Assembly: GCA_020466095.1 (NCBI GenBank)
Contig: CM035807.1
Coordinates: forward strand, 79,752,351 to 79,816,350
Direction of reading: 5' to 3'
Length of the DNA: 64,000 nt
From: Chlorops oryzae
Lineage: Eukaryota > Arthropoda > Insecta > Diptera > Chloropidae
In this document: positions 24,812 to 34,699 of the stretch, piece by piece
Position numbering within the stretch: position 1 is the first letter of the stretch
Layout: each line of letters begins with the position of its first letter
Position numbers and translations under genes: made by a program
The notes under the pieces: generated by a model
Seen by the model: only the letters and a program-made list of their open reading frames with translations
The model's database searches: none
Told to the model about the DNA's origin: nothing

Positions 24812-25438
24812 ATAGTGCTGGATCGCATCTTATAATTTTATTTATATTTTAAACTTTGCGTACAAAGACCTAACTCACGTGTTTTGAACGAAAATTGATA
24901 TCAAAAAGCCCTAACTCAGAAAACTGCTCGAAACACAGAAAAAATAAAAATTCAAGCCTAAAACAAATTTCGTGCGTAGTATTTAATTGAGTTTGCGTTT
25001 AAACTTTTTTTAAATATCTAACCTTTGCGATTTTATGAAGTTTTTTCCTTCTCCTGTAAAGTAGCAAAATAATGAGTTACGCCCTTTCTATCCGAAGCTA
25101 TCGATATGTTAGATTAAAACCTCAATCGAACAGTGAAGGTGTAATGACTCGTGTTATGCATTCGGAGTTTAAGCGAGCAAATGAAGAGTTTCCGTTTTTG
25201 TACCTTCAAAAATCGCGTCCATATTTTCGAGAAGAAAACTTTTCAGTGGCGGATTTACAAAAAAGGCATCCAGTAGCTAGCTATCGCGGCAAGTTTTCAG
25301 GGGTGGAAAATTATGATCGTCAATGCATTAATAAAAGTAAAGGCGACCATTAGGCTGCTGTCTGAGCCGGCGAAATCGAAACTGGCTAGGGCGGCAAATA
25401 GTCTAAATTCAATCCTGGAATTTTCTATTGAAAAATAA

Positions 25439-25849
25439 AATAAAATTCTGAGCCCTTTGTTTACAAAGGTGAAAGACAAAATTGAAAAAGAACAACAACA
25501 CAATGTAATCTATGAAATAAAATGCAACGGAGATAACAATACGCAATGTGACAAAATCTATATAGGAACGACAAAGAGAGCGCTAGGCATACGAATTGCA
25601 GAACATAAGACGGATGCAAGAAACAAGAAAATGACAACAGCACTGGCTCAACACTTGACAACTACCAACCACGCAGCTGATTTTGACAGTACGCGAATTT
25701 TAGACATCGAAAATAAATGGAACAAAAGATTGACATTGGAAAGCTTACGCATACAACAAAAAATTGACAGGGCGGTCAATTTCAAAGAAGACAAAGACAA
25801 AATTAACCGCGCATACACTATGCTGTTGACGGAGAAACGTAAACTGTAA
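25439..25849 (+). pseudogene. Penelope-like GIY-YIG endonuclease domain, 5'-truncated
   Basis: The frame reads LFTKVKDKIEKEQQ, then a GIY-YIG module. YEI and IYIGTTKR stand for the two core strands, IRIAEHK holds the conserved Arg, and RLTLESL is in the place of the catalytic Glu helix. Two cysteines before IYIG (IKC...QCDK) and a later HLTTTNH pair form the CCHH arrangement typical of Penelope-like endonucleases. This domain nicks target DNA for retrotransposition in complete elements. Here there is no reverse transcriptase and no proper ATG at the start, so it is a fragment, not a working gene. Confidence 0.75.
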
Positions 25850-25943
25850 AATAAAATTTTGAGAAAAATTTGAAAAGTAAGCTTAACTAATATTGTGTGT
25901 AAAATAAAAATATAATAATTATTATATTATTTAATAAAAAAGG

Positions 25944-25984
25944 CTCCCTGAGGATGTCGCAAAAAGTGACGAAACGCGTAGGAG
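25944..25984 (+). ncRNA. Hammerhead-like ribozyme motif of the Penelope-like element
   Basis: Order of parts on the + strand: CTCC (helix I, 25944-25947), core CTGAGGA (25948-25954), a hairpin GTCGC-AAAAA-GTGAC (25956-25970, helix II), GAAAC (25971-25975), a minimal helix III closing as AC-GC-GT, the GTA cleavage triplet ending at 25980, and GGAG (25981-25984) pairing with CTCC. This is a type I hammerhead layout with a very short helix III, as known from Penelope-like elements. One unpaired T (25955) sits between the core and helix II. Activity is not shown by sequence alone. Confidence 0.6.
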
Positions 25985-26157
25985 AAAACGCAAATTAAAA
26001 TATGTTTTAATTGTGCGAAAACAAGACTGGCCAGTAAACCCCATTAATATTGGAAACTCAACTATTCACTATATCTGGCCCCATATAAAAACACAATAAA
26101 ATTCAATTTGAACTAAAAACTATAAACGATCCCTGACTTTAAATTTGCCACACACAG

Positions 26158-26223
26158 TGTCGATGGTTGAGCACATGACTAGAAAACGAGAGTTTCGTGG
26201 TTCAAATCCCACAACAGGGGCAA
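26158..26223 (+). repeat. tRNA-like sequence (degenerate)
   Basis: A-box-like TGGTTGAGC and B-box-like GTGGTTCAAATCCCAC are spaced as in a tRNA, followed by AACAGGGGCA. The T-stem lacks one base for full pairing and no acceptor stem closes, so it is not a functional tRNA gene. It is probably a tRNA-derived repeat. Confidence 0.45.
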
Positions 26224-26224
26224 T

Positions 26225-29200
26225 CAAAAGCAGTAAATAAACATTAAAAAAATATTTGAAATTATGAAAACGGATATTAAGTATGTGTCGCCGCCAAATT
26301 GTGGGGGCCGCTTGCAGACACCATTTTTTTTTTTTTTGGAAATTTGTACGCGTTGCAGGCGCGTTTTGATAAAGGGCAAAAATCAATTCGAATACTTTGC
26401 CAGTATATTCGGATAACAAACATTACATTAGAAGATTACTCACTTTGTGCTGCTACCATTTCGAGGTCGAAAGGAGTTCTCTGTTTGATCTCAATTAGGA
26501 GGTTAAAAGCATTACTCGTCCGTAAGGACATGCATTGCTTAAAAGGAAAGCAAAATGCATGCGGCTCGGAGATTTATAGAGTAATCCATTACTCGCAAAA
26601 GAGCGATTAAAGATCCTATTTTTTAAACTGGGAACTCAGATTTTATATACTTCTGCAGTGATTAATTTGAAGCTTTGAACTCCAGGGCATAGCAGTGAAA
26701 TCAATGCAACAGTAATTGAATTCATTCATTGAAGAACCTTTTCATGCCTCAAAGTAATTTACCATCTAGCTAATTAATTCTTATCAAAGTTATTTTTAAT
26801 ATTTTTTTCTTTCAAAATTTAACAAAAATAGCACTTCCATAAAAAAAATTTGGTTTTTGTGTTTACCAGTCCAAATTCCGTAAGAAAAGTGTATTAAGGT
26901 ATGCCGGCACAAAATGCTGTAAACTAGCTTTGATCAAAGAAGTTTGAAGACGATAGTTGAGTGGTTGTTTATTGGAATACTTCTGTTAGATTTCATACTT
27001 ATATACATATATATATATATCAAACTAGTGAGCTTTCATAGCCTAGAAACGAAAAATTGTTATAAAATTCCCCCCGTTCCCCTACAACTAGTCTACTTTT
27101 TCTGCTTGGAGCAGTGATTGTTGATTGCATTATTTACGAAAGTGCCGCGGGCGATCCGAATTGATTCGATTCGATTCTATTGGTTGATATTTGCTTTTAA
27201 TTTTTTGTTTTTGTTGTTTTTCGATTTATTTTTCGCTTTCAAATAACGTGCACTGGTATTGAATACATCAAATAAAAGAACGTTCGATTTATGTTTCACG
27301 CAACATATCTAACGAACCACGCACATCACAGCAACAACATTAACAGCAACACCAATAACAGCAACATCACCATCATCAACAACAATATCAACGATCATAA
27401 GTTACGAATGTTGATTGTTAGCTACTCTATATGTAAGTATATGTATGCACGAACTCGTACGTAATTCCATGCCACTTGATAATTCTCGAGTGCGTCATGC
27501 ACACGAATACACGCTCCGATACATATGGATATGGATAATGAAGTCCTTTCAGCCCCCGTTTGAACGTGAGTTCCTGATTGAGTTATGTGGAAGTACTTTC
27601 AATTTGCTATTAAACCATTGCCGACAGTTTGTGTCATACTCCTTATTTATTGGATCGGTGAACGCAATGAGCGTAGTTGCAGATAAATGAACAGTCATTT
27701 TTAAAAGTATTTTCCTCTTAATTAACGTTTTTTTTTTCACTCTTCATATCTCGATACAAATGTTGCGGGTGCAGTTCATTGAACTGAATTTTTTTCCTTT
27801 TTTTTATTTAAAGAAAAATATTGCTTTGGAAGGCTTTGTCATCTATGAAAAAGTTTTCTTAACTGCTGCCAGTTAAGGGGTATCCGCCTATGATTAATGG
27901 AAAACTTTAAGTCTTTATTCAGGGCTCAGGAGAAAAGCATTTGGGGCAATTTTTAAGGGGCCAAGTCTTCTTAGAAGGTTACAAAATCAAATTTAAGGGA
28001 AATTTTTTATTTCCTTTTGAGACACGAATGGGATGTAATTATATATCTTTCTAAAAAAAAAACAACTTGTTCTTTTTCCTTAGAAATAAAAAAAAAGATG
28101 CGAAAGTTTGCAAGCGCGAAAATAATTTCTCGTCTGCTCGCGGTAATGCAATAATTTTTGCGCTTAAATTAAAGAAAATTAAGCACATTTCCGGCGTAGA
28201 CTGCTGTCTATTTGCTCTAAGGAAGTTAAGTAAAAATAAGCCTCACGCGTTCTCTCTGCCTCAGTTTCTTATCCGTGTCGTTGAACGTCAATGCTTCTGT
28301 TTTATTTCTCCACGATTTTCCACGTTTATTGCAGAGATTTATCTTCACAGAACTTCGAAGTGAACACGAGAAAAAAGTAATAAAAATAATGCATAACATC
28401 ACGACTTCAATGCGACCTCAATGCGCATTTTTTTTTTGAATCGTACGCACCCATTACTTGGTAATGAATTTTGCAAATCGAGCCAGCGTCAACCTGAACA
28501 CAAATGCTTTACTTCATTTCGTGCCAAGTTTGAGCTTTTCGCACATTTTACGATTTTTCGATAACATACATATTTTTTCCGCTCATTTTTAACCTTTACG
28601 CCGTATAGCATGCTACGGTTTTTGTTTTTTATTTTGTTTGAAATGGGCGTACCAAGTTTATAAGTAGATGTCTTACTAACTTCGTGGAGTGGAAACAAGT
28701 TTTCGTTTCGTTTTGTTATTTTTCGTAGTATTTTGTTCTTTTTGGAGCGTTGCCTGGTGGCACACCTGCTGACAAATGATTTAATGTTGCATTGCACATT
28801 CATCATCAACGAATTTAATGGCTTGCCAACGATGGGTGGAGCAATTGCAGTGTGTATTGGGTATGACTGCCAGTTTAACGATACGTGATCCCATTGCAGA
28901 GTGTATGCACCTTAAGATAGCTTCGTTTTTCTTTTCCGTTTTTTCGTTTTTTTTTTTGTTCTCCCCGTGTTCCTGGCAAGGAATCATATTCCGTTTTGTG
29001 CTTTTCAACTAAGCACTTTACTTCTCAACCAGCATAATTTCAGCGTCTAGACGCTGTAGGAAGTGACTGTATGCGGATGTCTTTTAGTGTGGATATGTGT
29101 GTGCGTGCGTCTATGTGTTCGTGTATGTGTGCAAAAGGCAAATTATAGTCATAGTTGCTGCCATACTGGCACAATTGATTGCCAATAAGTGAACTAGATT

Positions 29201-30092
29201 GTTAGTCAACATTTCAAATTGTAATTTTGCAAGCTGGCAGAGGGACAGCGAGAGGGTGAGATGGAGGGAGGGAGAGAGTGCAATTGTGCAATGAATTCTT
29301 CTACGCCCATCATTATTGAACCATGGGCACACCATAATTTGCATTGTAAGCCAATTTAACGCAATTAATTACTGATTACCGATAACTGATGCTGTGAGCA
29401 ATTCAGCGCCTTCACTGTCGCGAATTTGCTTCTGTTGTAGCCGTTGATTTTTCGCGTTGACGTCTATAATTAAAACATTTGCTGCATGCGGTGCGTGGGC
29501 TTGTGTGAAGTATTTAATTAGCCAACACTTTATCATAACTTCACTAACGATCGTAATTTTCATGATTGTTTCTATTGAAAAGGTTTTTAGAAGAAAACTA
29601 GAGAGGAAAAAAAAAATAATGACAGACACAAAAAGATTGAAGGATCTTTTGAGCTTAAGGCAAATGTTTAATTTTTACCGTCTGAAACTGAAGTGAATTT
29701 TGAAAATTGTCTCATTAATTTAACTATTTTCCCAAAAAATTTTTTAACAATTTTCAAGTGAAAGCCTTGTATTTAAACTATTGCCCTTCACAAATGGCAG
29801 TCATACGAGCAGAATATTGCTCGAAGCATGAAGACTCCATTTGAATTGCGTAATTTTCAATTGGAATATTTACATTGGAATATTTACAAGTAAATGCCTA
29901 CAGGATGATTTCCATCGAAGAAGACATATTCATTTAAAATGTATTTAAAATTTATTTTCAATCACCGCACTTAAACGATTGACCCGACTGATCAAGTGGG
30001 TTGAGACATCAATGAAATCAAACTGATTGCAATAAGGTTGATCATAATTACCAATGATTTGATGTCAGTGTTTTATTTTTCATTCTTGTAAT
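26225..30092. other. AT-rich stretch, no gene seen
   Basis: No supported gene. The stretch includes an ACA/CAG-rich tract near 27320-27392, a purine-rich tract near 29240-29280 and several T-runs. Confidence 0.5.
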
Positions 30093-30551
30093 TATACCCG
30101 ACACACTCTGCGTCGAGGGTATAATGCGTTTGTGTGGTTGTGTGTTACACTCAGAACCAGTCGAGAGAGACTACACAAAATGTATAGAGAAATGATCAGC
30201 GTCACCAGGAGATTCGATTTAGACATGTCCTTCCGTCTGTCTGTCTGTATACAGTTTTCTTATCGAAGGAGTTGAGATATTTTGACACAATTCGGTATGC
30301 GTGCTTATGGAGACATTAGTAAGAGCAAGTTAGAGATGGACCCGGTCGGATCATTTTTAGGGGTACCTCCAGTTCTAGGGTCTGTTATCCCAAAACTGCC
30401 CCAAAATCGGACTTTTTCGAAATATTTCAAAGAAACTTCGAAATCAAGCTATATTTAAGCCTCCTATTTGGATTTTTAAAACTTTGTAAAAACTTGGGCG
30501 TGGCAAAGGGGCGGTTTTTATAAAACTTGAGCAAAAGCCGGCTCGCCTGAC
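30093..30551 (+). mobile_element. mini-me/DINE-1-like element, family A copy 2 (3' truncated)
   Basis: Begins TATACCCGACACACTCTG as in copy 1 and shares the GAACCAGTCGAGA, ATTCGATTTAGACATGTCC and (GTCT)n blocks and the GGGGTACCTCCAGT block. It has one internal unit and a deletion that joins AAAAGCCGG directly to the CTCGCCTGAC hairpin arm. The terminal ACTTACTTG is missing. Confidence 0.75.
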
Positions 30552-31425
30552 GTTGAGGCGTTGTTGTACTCAACGAGCACTTTCATAAGCAGTCGTCAAA
30601 TTTTTGTTTACAAATCATGACCTCTAAAATGTCGCACAGTGTAATTATCGATGTTGCAAGCATTCAGAACCTTAAAACGATGGCCAGTTTTGATCGGAGA
30701 TAGTACGTACTACGTAGATGTTGCCAAAAGCTTATTTTATGTTTCATTTACTCTGAAAATGTAATAACTCGCAACATTATAATACAACAACGATGTTTAA
30801 TCCTTGAACAACGATAATCGTCAAAGATCGATATTCATCCAGCATCCTTTACAGTCTATTTTTATTGGCTTTATTTCGCTTAAATTATGCACGATACTGG
30901 TTTTTGCACTAGGTTTTAGGCGGAGCATTTCTGCAAAAATTTCTGCACGGCTAAATGCAATGGATAGTGAATATCGCAAATGTAAAAAAAAATTAATTGA
31001 ACAAAAAGTTTAGAACTCATCCTTCTAGCATTGCTTTTCACAACTTTTTTCTTCAAATCGGCTGAGCACACATTGATTTTTTGTTAAAATTTTTAACAAA
31101 AATTGCTGCGGATTTGTGACTTTGAAAAAATACAGAAAGAAAATTTAAAGTTTTCTAGTATTTTTTTAAAAAACAAAAAATATTAGGTATTGAATTTGAA
31201 CAACAATTTTATATTTACATATTAATTTGCTTCCTTCTTCCTCTTGTTTTTAAGGTTGAAATTTGTAGTGTAGTTAATGAAAAAATTCATGCCATTAAGT
31301 GTTTAAGTTAACATTCGTGCATGCAGTAGATTAATTCGAAATTTGCGCGAGAATACCAAAAAAACCAAAAAAAAAATCAAACAAAATTGTGCGTGAACTT
31401 TTGAAGCGACGACGGCGAAGACAAA
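30552..31425. other. 5' flank of the 1023-codon gene
   Basis: No other gene is visible. The last 80 bases are A-rich (AAAACCAAAAAAAAAATC-type runs) and lead into GACAAAATGG, a good fly start context. I could not fix a TATA box or initiator. Confidence 0.4.
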
Positions 31426-34400
31426 ATGGCCTATTGCAATGCTGCCTGTTGTAGAGGTCCGGCTCCATGTTTCGCGCGCGTTCGGTACGTCGGAGAGCCG
31501 AAATTTTGCTCAACATTCTGCGCTCGGCAAGTTGATGAACCAAGTCCCACCGATCTTGTAAGAAGAACACGTTACCGGCCCCCTGGCCCCGAGCGAGTGA
31601 ATGTGTTTGTTGGGGTTCTGCAATCGTTGGTTCCGTCTAGTGATAAGGCGTTGTTTTTCGACGAAGCGGAAATGAATGGACAGCGTTACGCCATGTGTTG
31701 CAAGGCATTTGCATTGTTACATATAACACCGATTCTCGATTGGACGAACAAAACGCTCGACGATCTTATGTTAGAGGGCGCTGAGCTTTATGTATCATCC
31801 GGTGATTTCCATCTTAAAACAGGTGATGACAAACAGGAGACATCAGCGGTTAAAAGCGACAATTACACTCCGAACGAGCATCGCGTCAGACGGAGTTTTA
31901 AGTTAAACGATTTCGAATTTGAGGTTGCGTTGTCTAAGAAATTCACACCGTCCGATGTGGATGTCGATGCCGCTGGAGATGCACCCGGTGAGGTAAATGC
32001 TGGAAATTTTAAGATTGCTTTGAAGGCATTCATGAAGGAACATAAGTATTGCCTCCTTATGGCGAATAATCTTTACTTGCTAATTTGGAAAGATGATGGC
32101 GTTTTTTTTGTTTTGGACTTTTATGGGCGCACGCCAGATCTTGAATTGCTGCGGGAAGGTGGCCTCGCAACATTGATATGCGCGAGAACAATCAAAAGCG
32201 TTGACTACATTGTCACGAAGAAAAGTCATTTGGGTGGGAAGGAGAGTTTACTGCTACGAGAAATGCGAGTAATTCTTCTCATGTATCCGGATGGACGAGC
32301 TTTAGTGAGCACGTTCGATCATGCACGTGCAAATGATTTTGTTGAAGTTACGCAAGAGTATGCATATTTGATGGGGAATCTACATCTTTCGTTAAGAGAG
32401 AAGAACCCTTTAGTTTCGAGATGCGGACTACCGGTGGCGATTGCAGCAATAATAACTTCTAAAATTGATCACCCGGCATCATGGGATACGAAGAACCTGA
32501 ACAAGATCATTTGTTATGGCTTTTTTATTTGCCAGTGTTGCTGGCACTATTGTCAAAATAGTCCGACGCCAGTAGACTACGATAGTTTTCCAAATCAACT
32601 GCAATTGGGTCAATTCTGTGTTGAATTGACAATATTTCCGAAAATTGAACAAGGCGAATGGCGTTGTATACCGCGATTCGAGTCGACGAAATTCAGCGTG
32701 GCCATTTCGAATTGTTTCGCAAAGGGTTACAACTATTTGCTATTGACGATCAATCAACAAACGTATGCCATATGGAAAAAGAATAATTACTTCTACATAT
32801 TCGATCCCTATCGGCATTCGCTTCCCCATCAGGAGAAACGAAACTCTAGCTTGCGAATGTTCTCTACAGTAAATGAATTCCTAAAAGTACTGAATATGAT
32901 TCTCCTGCAAAGCAATACGAGATCTGTGTTCTTTATACATCGTGTGGTCGTCACTGATATTCGTCAGTCTTCGAGGCCAGAAGCTCAGCCGCATCAGCCA
33001 GCACGTGGCCCAGATGATGTGGTCGAAAGCAAGTCGATGAATGCACTTATATGCTTCCGTGAGGACTACAAACGCTGCTGGGATGAGCTAGGTCAAATGA
33101 GCGAAGATGAAGAGGAAGACGAACTGGAAGAGGAAATGGTTGTGGAGGAAAGTGAAGAAGAACCAAAGGGAGAGGAAGAAGGATATGAAGACCTGGAAGG
33201 TGTTGAATCTAGCGACCAAGTAGGACGAAGAGGACGAAAGGGTCGGAGAGGAAGAGGTGCGTTTGGTAAAGGTGGAAGAGGAGTAAGAGGAGGGAAAGGA
33301 GGAATGGGTGGAAAAGGTGGAAAAGTTGGTAAAGGTGAAAAGGGTGGAAAAGATGGAAAAGGCGGAAAGGGAGGAAAAGGCGGAAAAGGGGGAAGAGGTG
33401 TAAAAGACGGTGACGACGGAGCAGGTGGTAAAGGTGGTAAGGGGAAGTCAAAATCATCGATTTCTAAGAAACAAGGACTTATAAGAGATCATTATTCAGT
33501 TATAAAGGCTAAAAATGACTCACGCCAATCGGGAAAACGGGACAAATCCGATAAAGGAGGGAAATCCAAGTCGGGAGATGATGATGAAGCTTTGGCAAGA
33601 GATAAACAGGGGTCAGGTAAAGATGGTGGTCAACAAGGAAAATACGGTAAAGATGGAGCAGATGATTCGAAGAAAAATAAATTTGGCAGTGACGGTGGTC
33701 AACATGGAAAATACGGTAAAGATGGAGCAGATGAATCCAAATTCAAGAAATACGGCAGAGATGGCGAGGGTGGGATGTACGATAAAGACGGTGATAAAAG
33801 CTACCGTGATGGACAAGGAAAGTACGATAAACACGGAAGATATGATCAAGGCGGTGATGGTACTGGTGTCGATAGTGGACAGTATGATAAAACTGGCGAC
33901 CGAAGAGACGAAAATTACGATCAAGGAGGCGATAGAAGCAACTTTGGCAAAAGTCTTGGCGATAGTCAAGATGGTAAGGATGCTGGAGGCCGTTGGGAAT
34001 CTGATTTGGAAAAGAGAAGACAAAAGCACATTGATCGGGACTCTGGTTTGAGCACAGCGTGCATCGACGACGATGCTCCGAATGAAGCGCTCAAGGGCAT
34101 TCCTTGCCATCCGAACTCGTATCCTGGATTTTCACCCTTTCCATACAATATGGGAGTTGCCGGCTCTGAAGATGGCTCATATAAGAGTATTTGCAAACTT
34201 CTGCGTACTGGTTTTCGATTCGCTGATCGAATATTGACAATGACACCGTTCGGAAATTATGTCGTCTTCCGTGGATGCTGTTTCGAAAAAAATCTCTACT
34301 TTGTTTTTGACGGCTGTACGTGCAACGTAGAACGCTTCCGACATTTAGATCTCAACTGTGGAACAGCTGGGTTATTATGCTTCAATAGCTTACACGGAGC

Positions 34401-34497
34401 CATTAACTATATACGAGGCCCGCAACCAACCTCAAAGTACTCAAAGAAAAGTCGCTCCCAAATCGCTGAAGAGATATGTATGTGCTATGCCAAGTGA
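31426..34497 (+). CDS. Uncharacterised 1023-aa protein: repeated papain-fold-like modules plus acidic and Gly/Lys-rich blocks
   Basis: Intronless frame starting CAAAATGG. Residues 1-32 contain six cysteines (4, 8, 9, 15, 28, 32), possibly metal-binding. Module A (about 84-265) and module B (about 312-508) share a plan: a Cys-containing helix (YAMCCKAFALL; SRCGLPVAIAA), then Trp (106; 353), Leu, and Gly exactly 12 residues after the Trp, later a KYCLLM/NYLLL strand, an (L/A)IWK strand, and FF-hydrophobic-D (Asp231; Asp460) exactly 10 residues after that Trp. A third partial module (about 914-1005) repeats NYVVF...LYFVFD (Asp962). The plan resembles papain-fold (OTU/C76-like) cysteine peptidases, but the His expected just after the Asp is replaced (Tyr233, Tyr462, Cys), so these are probably pseudoenzymes. 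An acidic run (560-596), a Gly/Lys/Arg block (600-676) and a 23-residue tandem repeat (about 734-780) follow module B. No signal peptide or membrane segment is evident. I do not recognise a named orthologue; the function is unknown. Confidence 0.8.
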   Translation: MAYCNAACCRGPAPCFARVRYVGEPKFCSTFCARQVDEPSPTDLVRRTRYRPPGPERVNVFVGVLQSLVPSSDKALFFDEAEMNGQRYAMCCKAFALLHITPILDWTNKTLDDLMLEGAELYVSSGDFHLKTGDDKQETSAVKSDNYTPNEHRVRRSFKLNDFEFEVALSKKFTPSDVDVDAAGDAPGEVNAGNFKIALKAFMKEHKYCLLMANNLYLLIWKDDGVFFVLDFYGRTPDLELLREGGLATLICARTIKSVDYIVTKKSHLGGKESLLLREMRVILLMYPDGRALVSTFDHARANDFVEVTQEYAYLMGNLHLSLREKNPLVSRCGLPVAIAAIITSKIDHPASWDTKNLNKIICYGFFICQCCWHYCQNSPTPVDYDSFPNQLQLGQFCVELTIFPKIEQGEWRCIPRFESTKFSVAISNCFAKGYNYLLLTINQQTYAIWKKNNYFYIFDPYRHSLPHQEKRNSSLRMFSTVNEFLKVLNMILLQSNTRSVFFIHRVVVTDIRQSSRPEAQPHQPARGPDDVVESKSMNALICFREDYKRCWDELGQMSEDEEEDELEEEMVVEESEEEPKGEEEGYEDLEGVESSDQVGRRGRKGRRGRGAFGKGGRGVRGGKGGMGGKGGKVGKGEKGGKDGKGGKGGKGGKGGRGVKDGDDGAGGKGGKGKSKSSISKKQGLIRDHYSVIKAKNDSRQSGKRDKSDKGGKSKSGDDDEALARDKQGSGKDGGQQGKYGKDGADDSKKNKFGSDGGQHGKYGKDGADESKFKKYGRDGEGGMYDKDGDKSYRDGQGKYDKHGRYDQGGDGTGVDSGQYDKTGDRRDENYDQGGDRSNFGKSLGDSQDGKDAGGRWESDLEKRRQKHIDRDSGLSTACIDDDAPNEALKGIPCHPNSYPGFSPFPYNMGVAGSEDGSYKSICKLLRTGFRFADRILTMTPFGNYVVFRGCCFEKNLYFVFDGCTCNVERFRHLDLNCGTAGLLCFNSLHGAINYIRGPQPTSKYSKKSRSQIAEEICMCYAK
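33103..33792 (+). repeat. Low-complexity and tandem-repeat coding region in the 1023-aa gene
   Basis: Codons 560-596 are mostly Glu/Asp. Codons 600-676 are Gly-Gly-Lys and Gly-Arg repeats on purine-rich DNA. Near 33627 and 33696 a 69-bp unit (GGQ-x-GKYGKDGAD-x-S) is repeated nearly exactly, followed by more decayed D-G-x-x-Y/K-D units. Other frames across the region show long Met/Val/Ile shadow frames that are by-products of the repeats. Confidence 0.85.
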
Positions 34498-34674
34498 AGA
34501 CAAACATGACAAGAAATTTTGTTTATTAAGAGTTCTTAAAAAAAAAAGCTCCCAAGTGTAAGGCATTCGTGAATTGTGCGTTTCATACAACATTACTTAT
34601 ATATAACGGTTGAGTTGATTCTCTTTGGGTGAAAATTCGCCGTCTAACCTGTTAATTTTTTCCAAGTAACGTGA

Positions 34675-34680
34675 AATAAA
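34675..34680 (+). promoter_or_regulatory. Candidate polyadenylation signal AATAAA
   Basis: AATAAA lies 178 bases after the stop codon of the 1023-codon gene; another, GAATAAAAAAA, lies near 34851. Either could serve as the 3' processing signal. Assigned by motif and position only. Confidence 0.45.
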
Positions 34681-34699
34681 TGTCATCCTGTAAGAAAAA

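Larger units (their letters stand above)
23359..25107. mobile_element. 1.75-kb TIR element containing a nested MITE and a long palindrome
   Basis: The ends are perfect inverted copies of about 37 bp that include ATCGATAGCTTCGGATAG and GGGCGTAACTCATT (23359-23395 and 25071-25107). Inside each end the motif (G)CCCTAACTCA recurs (near 23510, 23553 and 24908, with a CCTAACTCA variant near 24868), echoing the TAACTCA of the TIR like subterminal transposase-binding repeats. The interior includes a MITE copy from 23636, tandem repeats, and a palindrome at 24566-24811. No transposase is visible, so it is non-autonomous or a composite. The target duplication is unclear and the superfamily is not assigned. 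Confidence 0.7.
25319..26010 (+). mobile_element. Truncated Penelope-like retroelement (3' part)
   Basis: Contains the C-terminal endonuclease region of a Penelope-like element followed by a 3' non-coding tail with a hammerhead-like motif. The reverse transcriptase is absent. In the endonuclease frame, the DNA upstream of 25436 is also open back to about 25300 (residues such as IRLLSEPAKSKLARAANSL), then interrupted by TAA at 25436. Whether that part belongs to the retroelement is uncertain, so the left limit is approximate. It lies directly downstream of the 1.75-kb TIR element. Confidence 0.65.

Noticed and set aside
25072..25353. 93-codon frame overlapping the right TIR of the 1.75-kb element
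   Set aside because: The middle part looks protein-like, but the frame starts inside the TIR, ends at the Penelope fragment and matches nothing I recognise. I could not call it a gene.
33515..34110. Overlapping frames of 165-178 codons on both strands within the 1023-codon gene
   Set aside because: Shadow frames caused by repeated codons of the Gly/Lys/Asp-rich region.
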